Shown here piece after piece: positions 1-6,009 of a DNA stretch of 14,449 nucleotides. The translations under genes and the position numbers were made by a program. This stretch comes from Candidatus Izemoplasma sp. (lineage in GTDB: Bacteria; Bacillota_I; Bacilli_A; Izemoplasmatales; Izemoplasmataceae), in assembly GCA_007123975.1 (NCBI GenBank), contig SLFZ01000128.1:1-14449 (forward strand), given 5' to 3'. A model generated the notes under the pieces. The model was not told the origin of the DNA. It ran no database searches and was given only the letters and a program-made list of their open reading frames with translations. The first letter of the stretch is position 1, and every line of letters begins with the position of its first letter.

Positions 1-2
1 TC

Positions 3-650
3 GCCTATGAAAAACACGACGACGTATTAGACGATGTCTCACTCGCCATGCAAGAAGGAGAAATCGTCGCCGTCTTAGGGTCGAGCGGATCGGGAAAAAG
101 CACCCTGCTTCGCCTAATCGGTGGCCTTGAAATGCCCGGTGGTGGAAACATTGTCATCGATGAAAAGACCCTTTGTTCAACCACGGTGTTCGTTGATGCA
201 GAAAAGCGTGGGGTTGGCATGGTCTTTCAAGACTACGCGCTGTTTCCGCACATGACGGTGGAGAAAAACGTCGCGTTTGGCTTGCACAAACTCCCTCGCC
301 TTGAGCGGCAGAAGCGCATTACGGAAATGCTCGCGCTCACCGGGCTTGAGGAAAAACGGCATCGTTATCCTCATGAACTCTCTGGCGGTCAACAGCAACG
401 TGTCGCGCTTGCGCGTGCCCTGGCCCCAAACCCAAGCATTTTACTGCTTGATGAGCCCTTCAGCAACCTCGACACCGATCTCAAGCATCGCATTCGCGCT
501 GAGTTGCGCACCATCATCAAACAAACCGGGATGACGAGCATCCTTGTGACCCACGATTACGATGACGCCAAGGCGATAGCCGACCGCATTGTCTTTCTTG
601 AAAACGGTCGTGTGGTCGAAGAGAGCCGCATTCCCCACCCCGACGCATAG
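3..650 (+). CDS. ABC transporter ATP-binding protein, FbpC/iron(III)-type (5' partial)
   Basis: This is the ATP-hydrolysing subunit of an importer, working on the cytoplasmic face of the membrane. The reading frame is open to the left edge and conserved sequence (AYEKHDDVLDDVSLAMQEGE) precedes the internal ATG at 48, so the true start lies outside the window. All nucleotide-binding motifs are visible: Walker A GSSGSGKST, Q-loop FQDYALFPHMTV, signature LSGGQQQRVALARAL, Walker B LLLDEPFSNLD and H-loop VTHD. The segment EKRGVGMVFQDYALFPHMTV is typical of the iron(III)/FbpC branch, with spermidine or thiamine ATPases as close alternatives; the substrate is an inference. The protein stops soon after the H-loop helix, so it lacks the C-terminal TOBE regulatory domain that full-length FbpC/PotA proteins carry. 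The permease and binding-protein genes would be expected to the left. No terminator follows; a new promoter starts 7 bases after the stop. Confidence 0.9.
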   Translation, partial: AYEKHDDVLDDVSLAMQEGEIVAVLGSSGSGKSTLLRLIGGLEMPGGGNIVIDEKTLCSTTVFVDAEKRGVGMVFQDYALFPHMTVEKNVAFGLHKLPRLERQKRITEMLALTGLEEKRHRYPHELSGGQQQRVALARALAPNPSILLLDEPFSNLDTDLKHRIRAELRTIIKQTGMTSILVTHDYDDAKAIADRIVFLENGRVVEESRIPHPDA

Positions 651-656
651 AACGCC

Positions 657-685
657 TTGCAAGTCGCAGCCGCTTTGTGTATAAT
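657..685 (+). promoter_or_regulatory. Sigma-A type promoter of the GNAT gene
   Basis: A -35 element TTGCAA (657-662), a 17-base spacer and a perfect -10 TATAAT (680-685) form a housekeeping promoter. The predicted transcript start near 692 lies downstream of the in-frame GTG at 677, which rules that codon out as the start and supports TTG 710. Confidence 0.75.
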
Positions 686-696
686 GGGTTCGGATT

Positions 697-701
697 GGAG
701 G
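697..701 (+). promoter_or_regulatory. Ribosome binding site that fixes the TTG start
   Basis: GGAGG lies 8 bases before the TTG codon at 710. It is the only good Shine-Dalgarno sequence here and, with the promoter just upstream, it sets the start of the acetyltransferase gene. Confidence 0.7.
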
Positions 702-709
702 CGGCGACC

Positions 710-1117
710 TTGGACATTAACCGTCTGAAAAACTATGACATTCCTGCATTACGCGCGTTGTACGAGAGCGTGGGCTGGGTGAACTACTTGAAAGATGACG
801 AAAGATTCGCCCGCATGTTTTCTAAATCCTTGGCTTGTTATGGCGCATTTGAAGGCGACACCCTCATTGGCCTCGTTCGGTTGGTTGGCGATGGCGAACA
901 TATTTTATACATCCAGGATATTTTGGTCAACCCCGATTACCAGACCATGGGCACCGGAAAGGCACTGATGCAGCGGGCGCTTGAAGATTTTAGTCACGTC
1001 CGTCAAAAAGTCTTAATCACCGACTTGGCTGATACGCATGTGCACGCGTTTTACACCACGCTTGGGTTTGTCAGAAGCCAAGATAAAAACATCGTCTGTT
1101 TTGTGAAATTCGATTGA
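710..1117 (+). CDS. GNAT family N-acetyltransferase, small
   Basis: A 135-residue cytoplasmic acetyltransferase that would move an acetyl group from acetyl-CoA to an amine; the substrate cannot be read from the sequence. The central GNAT core is clear: strand LIGLVRLVGDG, then YIQDILVNPDYQTMGTGKALMQ, in which the QTMGTGK stretch is the acetyl-CoA pyrophosphate loop (usual form Q/RxxGxG/A), and the late motif HAFYTTLGFV. The length fits a single-domain GNAT. I choose TTG 710 over GTG 677 because GGAGG lies 8 bases before it and because a strong -10 box at 680-685 would place the mRNA start after 677. The gene is probably monocistronic: it has its own promoter and its last codons form the first half of a terminator hairpin. 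Confidence 0.85.
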   Translation: MDINRLKNYDIPALRALYESVGWVNYLKDDERFARMFSKSLACYGAFEGDTLIGLVRLVGDGEHILYIQDILVNPDYQTMGTGKALMQRALEDFSHVRQKVLITDLADTHVHAFYTTLGFVRSQDKNIVCFVKFD

Positions 1118-1132
1118 ATTTCACTTTTTTTT
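1103..1132 (+). terminator. Rho-independent terminator overlapping the GNAT stop codon
   Basis: GTGAAATTC (1103-1111) pairs perfectly with GAATTTCAC (1116-1124) around a GATT loop, followed by eight T. The stem is AT-rich, so it may be moderate in strength. The stop TGA (1115-1117) lies in the loop and second arm, so the last codons double as terminator. Confidence 0.75.
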
Positions 1133-1141
1133 ACTTTTTTA

Positions 1142-1156
1142 TTGTGCGTTGCACAA
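1142..1156. promoter_or_regulatory. Putative PadR operator, upstream copy
   Basis: TTGTGC-GTT-GCACAA is a perfect palindrome with 6-base arms that covers the -35 element. It shares the TTGTG-N5-CACAA core with a second palindrome centred 33 bases downstream, about three turns of helix. Confidence 0.55.
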
Positions 1157-1175
1157 AAACATGATAATGTATAAT
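1149..1175 (+). promoter_or_regulatory. Promoter of the padR-HAAS operon
   Basis: A perfect -10 TATAAT at 1170-1175 is preceded by a -35-like TTGCAC at 1149-1154. The spacer is only 15 bases, shorter than the usual 17. Both hexamers are embedded in or touch palindromes (1142-1156 and 1174-1190), as expected of a promoter repressed by a dimeric regulator. Confidence 0.6.
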
Positions 1176-1190
1176 TGTGTTATACACAAT
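1174..1190. promoter_or_regulatory. Putative PadR operator, downstream copy
   Basis: ATTGTGT-TAT-ACACAAT is a perfect palindrome with 7-base arms that starts inside the -10 box and covers the likely transcript start. An overlapping palindrome TGTATAA-N5-TTATACA (1168-1186) extends it. The position suits a repressor site; that the neighbouring PadR protein binds it is an inference. Confidence 0.6.
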
Positions 1191-1205
1191 AAAAGGGGGA
1201 CCGTC

Positions 1206-1526
1206 ATGAATGCACAATTTAAACGAGGCATTGTCGAAATGCTTGTGCTGAAGGTCGTCGGTGATAAACCACGCACGAGTTTTGATGTCATCGACGCGCT
1301 CGCCGAAACCGTCGATGTCAACGAAAACACGGTGTATCCAATTTTACGTCGGCTCACCAACCAAGGGTATTTTACCGCCACGCAAGAACCGTCACCCGTT
1401 GGCGCGCCGCGGAAAGTCTTCAGCATCACAGACGAGGGAAGAAGCAAACTCTCGGCGTTTCAAAATGAATGGGAGACGTTCTTACACAACGTCCTCGCCA
1501 TCTTAGGAGGGAACCAGAATGCATGA
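1206..1526 (+). CDS. PadR family transcriptional regulator
   Basis: A 106-residue DNA-binding protein with the PadR winged helix-turn-helix. The diagnostic stretch is RGIVEMLVLKVV near the start, followed by SFDVIDAL and the recognition region ENTVYPILRRLTNQGYF, then a wing (residues 60-80) and a short C-terminal helix that in this family makes the dimer. The length matches the small PadR-s2 type. I choose ATG 1206 because AAGGGGG lies just upstream; an in-frame ATG at 1149 would lie before the predicted transcript start. The gene overlaps the following HAAS gene by 8 bases, so the two are translated together. Small PadR regulators paired with HAAS/DUF1700 membrane proteins are a common Bacillota arrangement. 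Two palindromes on its own promoter suggest autorepression. Confidence 0.92.
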   Translation: MNAQFKRGIVEMLVLKVVGDKPRTSFDVIDALAETVDVNENTVYPILRRLTNQGYFTATQEPSPVGAPRKVFSITDEGRSKLSAFQNEWETFLHNVLAILGGNQNA

Positions 1527-2619
1527 TTACTTGGATAAGTTAGCGCGCATGCTTGAAAAGTTTGCCATCACCGATGAAGAAAAGGAAGACATCCTCGACG
1601 ATTACCGCCAAATGATTGACGATGGCGTTGATAAAGGGATGACCGACGAAGAGATTATCGCTCGCATCGGCACCGTCGACGCCGTTGAAAAGGGATTGCG
1701 ATCGACGTATAAGCTCAAGCAATCCAACCGGAAAAACAGCCACAAAGTTATCGCTGTGATGCCCTTTGTGGCGGTGTTGTTGTTTTTCTTAGGGGGATTT
1801 GTGTTCGACGCATGGCATGTGTCGTGGATGGCGTTTTTGTTGATTCCTTTGTCGGCGGTGCTCGTGGACGGGTGGAATCGCAAGCGCGGATTTCCGCTGA
1901 CCGCCGCAAGCCCGTTCCTCGCGGTGATCACCTTCATGGTTCTCGGGTTCGCATTGGATGCATGGCATCCCGGATGGTTGGTCTTCCTCATCATTCCGAT
2001 GTCAGGGATTTTGGAAAGCAGCCGCCAAAGCGGCGTGACCATCGGCATGCTTGCGGGGTTGAGCGTCTTTGTCGGCGTCATCGCTTTCATCTTGATTGGC
2101 TACGCCACCGGCGTTTACGTGCCGACGTGGTTGGTGCTGCTCCTGCCGATACCGATCGGGTTGCTCGAAAAGAAAGTGTCTGAGTATAAAGCGTTGTTGT
2201 TGACCTCGTTTTTCGTCTCCATTGCGCTATACCTCGTGCTCGGCTTTTACGTGACAACGTGGGTCATTGCGCTTGTGGGGTTTGCACCCTTCTTGTTCGT
2301 GGGCTTGATGACCGGGAACATCACCATTATCACGTACCAAGGGAAACACAGTTTCTTGCTGAAGATTGTCTTTGTGCTGAGCGTGATTGCGTTCATCGTT
2401 GTCGGCGCGCTTTACTCAGCCTTTGTGGTCTCGTGGTTGTTCTTGCTAATCACACCAATGCTGGCTATTGTGTTGCAACCCGGGCGTCGGTTGATGACCG
2501 AACTCAGCCCCTTTGTCGCCTTGCTTATTTTCTTCCTAACGGGCTATTTCCTCGATGCGTGGGCAATTGCCTGGCTGGCGTTTTTGATGATCCCGGTTGT
2601 GGCCATTTTAGAAGAGTAA
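1519..2619 (+). CDS. HAAS/DUF1700-like multi-pass membrane protein with six internal repeats
   Basis: A 366-residue protein. Residues 1-65 form a charged helical HAAS-type domain (LDKLARMLEKF..DEEKEDILDDYRQMIDDGVDKGMTDEEIIARIGTVDAVEKGL), the usual partner of small PadR regulators. From residue 76 onward it is almost all membrane helix, built as about six tandem units of roughly 50 residues with the pattern GFxxDAWHxxWxxFLxIP; units 1 and 2 are exactly 50 residues apart (G93 and G143). About twelve membrane helices are likely. The start ATG 1519 has AGGAGGG 8-14 bases upstream and overlaps padR by 8 bases. The role is unknown; by analogy with other PadR-HAAS pairs a link to envelope stress or drug sensing is possible, which is inference. 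A terminator follows directly. Confidence 0.8.
   Translation: MHDYLDKLARMLEKFAITDEEKEDILDDYRQMIDDGVDKGMTDEEIIARIGTVDAVEKGLRSTYKLKQSNRKNSHKVIAVMPFVAVLLFFLGGFVFDAWHVSWMAFLLIPLSAVLVDGWNRKRGFPLTAASPFLAVITFMVLGFALDAWHPGWLVFLIIPMSGILESSRQSGVTIGMLAGLSVFVGVIAFILIGYATGVYVPTWLVLLLPIPIGLLEKKVSEYKALLLTSFFVSIALYLVLGFYVTTWVIALVGFAPFLFVGLMTGNITIITYQGKHSFLLKIVFVLSVIAFIVVGALYSAFVVSWLFLLITPMLAIVLQPGRRLMTELSPFVALLIFFLTGYFLDAWAIAWLAFLMIPVVAILEE
1759..2613 (+). repeat. Six protein-level tandem repeats in the HAAS membrane protein
   Basis: At protein level, units begin near residues 81, 131, 181, 231, 283 and 330. Each holds a hydrophobic helix ending in a Gly, a short polar turn (FDAWHVSW, LDAWHPGW, VYVPTW, VTTW, SAFVVSW, LDAWAIAW) and a second helix that usually ends in a Pro (FLLIP, FLIIP, LLLPIP, GFAPF, LLITP, FLMIP). 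The DNA copies have diverged, so this is old duplication rather than a recent repeat. Confidence 0.7.
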
Positions 2620-2621
2620 CG

Positions 2622-2650
2622 AAGAGAACCGCGCATGCGGTTTTCTTTTT
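2622..2650 (+). terminator. Rho-independent terminator after the padR-HAAS operon
   Basis: AACCGC (2627-2632) pairs with GCGGTT (2637-2642) around GCAT. The stem can be lengthened outward by A/T and G/U pairs, and a T-rich tail (TTTTCTTTTT) follows. It lies 8 bases after the HAAS stop codon. Confidence 0.8.
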
Positions 2651-2672
2651 GCATAAAATGGCCTTGCCCTTG

Positions 2673-2681
2673 TGATACAAT
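2673..2681 (+). promoter_or_regulatory. Extended -10 promoter before the DUF697-M29 pair
   Basis: TGATACAAT is an extended -10 element (TGn plus TACAAT). I see no -35 hexamer at the right distance; TTGCAT at 2649-2654 is 21 bases away. A GAGGGGG ribosome site follows at 2692-2698. Confidence 0.5.
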
Positions 2682-2705
2682 GAATGTGTGAGAGGGGGTT
2701 TTATC

Positions 2706-3641
2706 ATGCGACGAAAAACATTTTGGGTTTTGGTGTTAATCGGTGTTTTGATTATGCTGGTGATGGTGGTGGTTTCAAGCGCCATCAACGTCGGGGAACG
2801 CCTGCGCCAAGTTCATCAGTATGCGGAAATTGCGTTTTACGTCATTGCCTTTTTGTTGTTTTATCTCTTGGTGCTCAACCCACTTAGGGTTATCTTTTTT
2901 GCGCCAAGTTTCGCTGTCGACCTTGATGCGACCGATAAACAAGCCAACAAGGCGTTTGCCAAAGCGGCGAGAAACTTGCTGCACATGGACACGCTCACCG
3001 AGTCCGACCGCACGCTTTTGCGGGAAGCTTTAAGCGACGAAGAGCGGTTGCCCTCTGCGTTAAAAACCGTTTATCAAGGCACGATTCGTAAACAGGTCGA
3101 TCGCATCATCGTCAAGCACTCGAAAACCGTTTTGATGACAACCGCCATCAGCCAAAACGGCAACTTGGATATGCTGGCGGTGATCATGTCAAACATCCGT
3201 ATGACCAAGGCAATTGTCGAATCCTGCGGATTTCGTCCGAGCTATGTCGACCTCGGCAAACTCGGGCTCAACGTCGCCGTCACTGCAATGATTGCTGAAG
3301 GGCTAGAAGGCGTTCGCTTCCATGAGATGATGCCCTCAAAACTCGGCGAAGCGATTACCGACGTGCCGTTTTTGCGCACCGCCACAAACTCCGTTTTTCA
3401 AGGTGTTGCCAACGGAATGCTTACGTGCCGCATCGGCATCGTCACCCGCCGTTACATGTTCAGAGACAACCGCATGATGAGCCAACAAGAAATCCGCGTC
3501 GCCGCCTTCAAAGAAGCGTTTAGGCTGATGCCTCGCGTCATCACAGAAGGTTTATACGGGTTCCCCAAAGGCGTGGTTACCCTTGTTCTCAAGCCGTTTA
3601 AGAAAGACCCCTTCACCACGAAAGGAGAGGCTACCACATGA
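2706..3641 (+). CDS. DUF697 (YcjF-like) family membrane protein
   Basis: A 311-residue protein with two N-terminal membrane helices (about residues 6-26 and 41-60) and a long, mainly helical remainder. The part from about residue 115 to 270 reads like the DUF697/YcjF family: VYQGTIRKQVDRIIVKHSK, then TAISQNGNLDMLAVIMSN, MTKAIVESCGFRPS and a Gly/Ala-rich segment ending in TCRIGIVTRRYM. Its biochemical role is not known; family members often sit beside GTPases or stress genes, but none is seen here. I choose ATG 2706, which follows GAGGGGG, over the GTG at 2688 that would precede that ribosome site. Its stop codon overlaps the start of the M29 peptidase gene (ATGA), so the two are co-translated, though no shared function is obvious. 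Confidence 0.75.
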   Translation: MRRKTFWVLVLIGVLIMLVMVVVSSAINVGERLRQVHQYAEIAFYVIAFLLFYLLVLNPLRVIFFAPSFAVDLDATDKQANKAFAKAARNLLHMDTLTESDRTLLREALSDEERLPSALKTVYQGTIRKQVDRIIVKHSKTVLMTTAISQNGNLDMLAVIMSNIRMTKAIVESCGFRPSYVDLGKLGLNVAVTAMIAEGLEGVRFHEMMPSKLGEAITDVPFLRTATNSVFQGVANGMLTCRIGIVTRRYMFRDNRMMSQQEIRVAAFKEAFRLMPRVITEGLYGFPKGVVTLVLKPFKKDPFTTKGEATT

Positions 3642-4861
3642 AACACCTTGACGCCTACGCCGACTTAGTCCTCGCCAAAGGCATCAACGTAAAACCCCAA
3701 GAAGATTTGCTGATTAACGCACCCATCGACGCCGCCCCATTCGTTGAAGCGCTGGTTAAACTCGCCTACGAACGTTTCAATAGCGGCACCGTCCATGTTA
3801 ACTGGAACGACGCCACCATCAGCCGCCATAAACTGAAGCACGCGAGCGACCAAGTCCTTGGGGACGTGCCAAACTACATCCTCGCACGCTACGACACGAT
3901 GTTAAAGCGCGGCGCCGCCGTCTTAAACATCAGCTCAAGCTTGCCCGGTGCGATGCGCGACATCGACCCCAAGCGTTTACGCAAAGCGAGCGAACTGACG
4001 GCGCCGAAGGTGCGACCCTTTGACCAGAAAATGTACAACGAACTAAAGTGGTGCGTTGTACCCTACCCGAATAAAGCGTGGGCAAAGCGCGTCTATCCCA
4101 AACTTGAAGAAGATGCCGCGTACGACAAACTTGTCGATGCCTTTATCTATATGATGCACCTCGATGAAAAGCATCCCCGAGAAGCCTGGGATGCGGCGAT
4201 TGAAAACCTTGAGCGTCGTCGAAAACTCCTCAATGAACGCAACTACAAAGCCTTGCGCATCCGTAGCCGCGAAACCCAACTGGAAATCGCTTTGCCCGAA
4301 GACCACCGTTTCGTCGGGGTGTTGCACGACCATAAAAACGGCGCATTCTTGCGCCAGATGCCCGATTACCGGCTGTACACGAGTCCGCACAAATACGGCG
4401 TTGAGGGCACGCTTCGCATGACGGCACCTTTAAACGTCCGAGGACAGTTTCTAAAGCCCTTCACCGTCAACTTTGAAGAGGGCCGAATCAAGCAAATCAT
4501 GACCGATCAAAAAGACGCCATCGACCGGTTGTTTAAAGTCGATGAGGGCGCCAGTTACCTCGGAAAAATCGCCCTCGTCGGCGATGACTCGCCGGTGGCC
4601 AACTTAAAAACCTACTTTTCAATGCAAATGCTCGATGCGAACATTGGATGTCACGTGGCGTTTGGTCAAGCCGATCCGAAAACCTTACACGGTGGGAACA
4701 AACTCAACCGTGAGGGCTTGGAAGAAGCGGGTTTGAACCACAGCCGCATCCACGTCGATGCCATCTTCCAAAGCCCAGACCTCAAGGTTTACGGCATCGA
4801 TGGCGAAGGGGTCGAAGAACTCATCATCGACCGCGGTGCTTACACCGGCAACTACACATAA
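3638..4861 (+). CDS. M29 family (AmpS/PepS-like) aminopeptidase, atypical metal site
   Basis: A 407-residue cytoplasmic protein of the thermophilic-aminopeptidase family M29, which releases N-terminal amino acids from peptides using two metal ions. The length matches the family (about 400-415). The C-terminal half carries its hallmarks: VNFEEGRI, DEGASYLGKIALV (Glu303), a CHVAFG histidine (His339), and NHSRIHVD (His372, Asp374) followed by SPDLKVYGI. The usual PTEEVFT or DGEVFT segment, which supplies the first metal-binding Glu, reads PDYRLYT here (residues 242-248), so that Glu appears to be Arg245. The protein may be altered in activity, or use another residue. The start overlaps the DUF697 stop (ATGA) and has AAAGGAGAGG upstream. 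It ends at a shared hairpin facing a convergent M42 peptidase. Confidence 0.85.
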   Translation: MKHLDAYADLVLAKGINVKPQEDLLINAPIDAAPFVEALVKLAYERFNSGTVHVNWNDATISRHKLKHASDQVLGDVPNYILARYDTMLKRGAAVLNISSSLPGAMRDIDPKRLRKASELTAPKVRPFDQKMYNELKWCVVPYPNKAWAKRVYPKLEEDAAYDKLVDAFIYMMHLDEKHPREAWDAAIENLERRRKLLNERNYKALRIRSRETQLEIALPEDHRFVGVLHDHKNGAFLRQMPDYRLYTSPHKYGVEGTLRMTAPLNVRGQFLKPFTVNFEEGRIKQIMTDQKDAIDRLFKVDEGASYLGKIALVGDDSPVANLKTYFSMQMLDANIGCHVAFGQADPKTLHGGNKLNREGLEEAGLNHSRIHVDAIFQSPDLKVYGIDGEGVEELIIDRGAYTGNYT

Positions 4862-4863
4862 AA

Positions 4864-4895
4864 AAAGGACCGTTCCCTCAGGGAAGCGGTCCTTT
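4864..4895. terminator. Shared hairpin terminator between convergent M29 and M42 genes
   Basis: AAAGGACCG-TTCCC (4864-4877) pairs with GGGAA-CGGTCCTTT (4881-4895) around a TCA loop, with one bulged G at 4886. The run of A just before it gives a good U-tail for minus-strand transcription (M42); the plus-strand tail is short (TTTC), so termination of M29 may be weaker. Confidence 0.85.
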
Positions 4896-4897
4896 CA

Positions 4898-5920
4898 TTA
4901 TGTCAGGTAATGAAAAAGCAAACTGACGGTGTTTTCAATGGCGCTGTAGTGCGTGCGTTCCATGCCGTGGCTGGCGTGAACACCGGGGCCGATGAGCGCA
5001 CCCTTAAAATCGTTACCGCCGCTGCGTGCGGCGCTGACATCGGATCCGTAGTACGGATAAATGTCGACCGCATGCCCGAGTTTTTCGCGCTTGGCGATGG
5101 AAGCGAAGGCGCTTACCATGTCGTAGTCGTAGGGGCCGCTTGAATCCTTGGCGCAGATTGAGACATCGTGCTCGGTGCAGCTTAAATCGTCGCCGATGCA
5201 GCCCATGTCGACGGCGATGAGTTCATCGAGTTCGGGGATGAACGCCGCGCCATGGCCGACTTCCTCATAGGTCGAGATAATGAGTTTGAGCGTGGCTTTT
5301 GGTTTGCGTTTCTCATCCTTTAGAAGCTTGACCAATCCAAACATGCTGGCGACGTTAATTTTATCGTCAAGGAAGCGTGATTTGATGTAGCCGCTTGGGG
5401 TAATGGTGGTCTTCGGGTCAAAGAAGATGTAGTTGCCGACTTCGATGCCGAGTTTTTCGACATCCGCCTTGTCTTTGACGACTTCATCAATGCGGACGAC
5501 CATGTTTTCCGGGCTGCGGCTTTTGGTGTTTGCGTCTTTATACACATGGACGGCGGGGCTGGTTGAGAGGAAAGTGCCGGTGTAATCTTTGCCTTCACGC
5601 GTGCGAATCGTGCAGTATTCGCCATCGAGCGTTGGCCAACTCGGGCCGCCAATCGATGTGAACTTAAGCGTGCCATCAGAGCCAACCGAACGAACCATTG
5701 CCCCGAGCGTGTCGACGTGAACGCTCAAACCGACGGTTCGCTCTTCGCCACCGGGGACGGTGATGATTAAATTGCCTTTCTTTGTCGTTTCATAGACCAA
5801 GTCGAAACGCTCGGCTTCCTTGGCGATGCGCGCGACAATGTCTTTCGTGTAGCCGCTGGGGCTAGGAATGGTGAGTATTTCCTCGGCGAGTCCGAGGATG
5901 TAGTCTTTATCGATGTTCAT
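4898..5920 (-). CDS. M42 family metallopeptidase (TET-like aminopeptidase)
   Basis: A 340-residue cytoplasmic peptidase; family members form large tetrahedral dodecamers that trim peptides to amino acids, using two metal ions. The expected ligands are visible: HVD (His68, Asp70), FLDDKINV (Asp185/186), TYEEVGHG (catalytic Glu219 and ligand Glu220), AVDMG (Asp238) and the late His in ERTHYSAIEN (His324). The substrate preference (Glu, Leu or Lys) cannot be read. The true start is the ATG at 5920, preceded by GAGGTGA and an extended -10 promoter; an upstream in-frame ATG at 5977 would lie before that promoter and add a non-conserved, cysteine-containing stretch. It faces the M29 gene, so two intracellular peptidases sit side by side, suggesting peptide use as an amino-acid source. 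Confidence 0.93.
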   Translation of the reverse strand: MNIDKDYILGLAEEILTIPSPSGYTKDIVARIAKEAERFDLVYETTKKGNLIITVPGGEERTVGLSVHVDTLGAMVRSVGSDGTLKFTSIGGPSWPTLDGEYCTIRTREGKDYTGTFLSTSPAVHVYKDANTKSRSPENMVVRIDEVVKDKADVEKLGIEVGNYIFFDPKTTITPSGYIKSRFLDDKINVASMFGLVKLLKDEKRKPKATLKLIISTYEEVGHGAAFIPELDELIAVDMGCIGDDLSCTEHDVSICAKDSSGPYDYDMVSAFASIAKREKLGHAVDIYPYYGSDVSAARSGGNDFKGALIGPGVHASHGMERTHYSAIENTVSLLFHYLT

Positions 5921-5938
5921 GTCAATCACCTCGTGACA

Positions 5939-5947
5939 ATTATAGCA
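5939..5947 (-). promoter_or_regulatory. Extended -10 promoter of the M42 peptidase gene
   Basis: On the minus strand this reads TGCTATAAT, a perfect extended -10 element, 18 bases before the start codon. No clear -35 hexamer is seen, as is common with extended -10 promoters. The short leader contains the GAGGTGA ribosome site. Confidence 0.6.
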
Positions 5948-5983
5948 CAAAAACACGCTGCCTATGGCTAAAAACACGCAATA

Positions 5984-5992
5984 TGATATAAT
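5984..5992 (+). promoter_or_regulatory. Extended -10 promoter of the nadD operon
   Basis: TGATATAAT is a perfect extended -10 element 17 bases before the nadD start. It is divergent from the M42 promoter, with the two -10 boxes about 42 bases apart. No -35 hexamer is evident. GAGGTGA at 5999-6005 is the ribosome site. Confidence 0.65.
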
Positions 5993-6009
5993 GATTTTGA
6001 GGTGATGGT

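Noticed and set aside
5921..5977. Upstream extension of the M42 gene to ATG 5977
   Set aside because: This start precedes the TGCTATAAT promoter, while ATG 5920 has GAGGTGA and matches the family's N-terminus.
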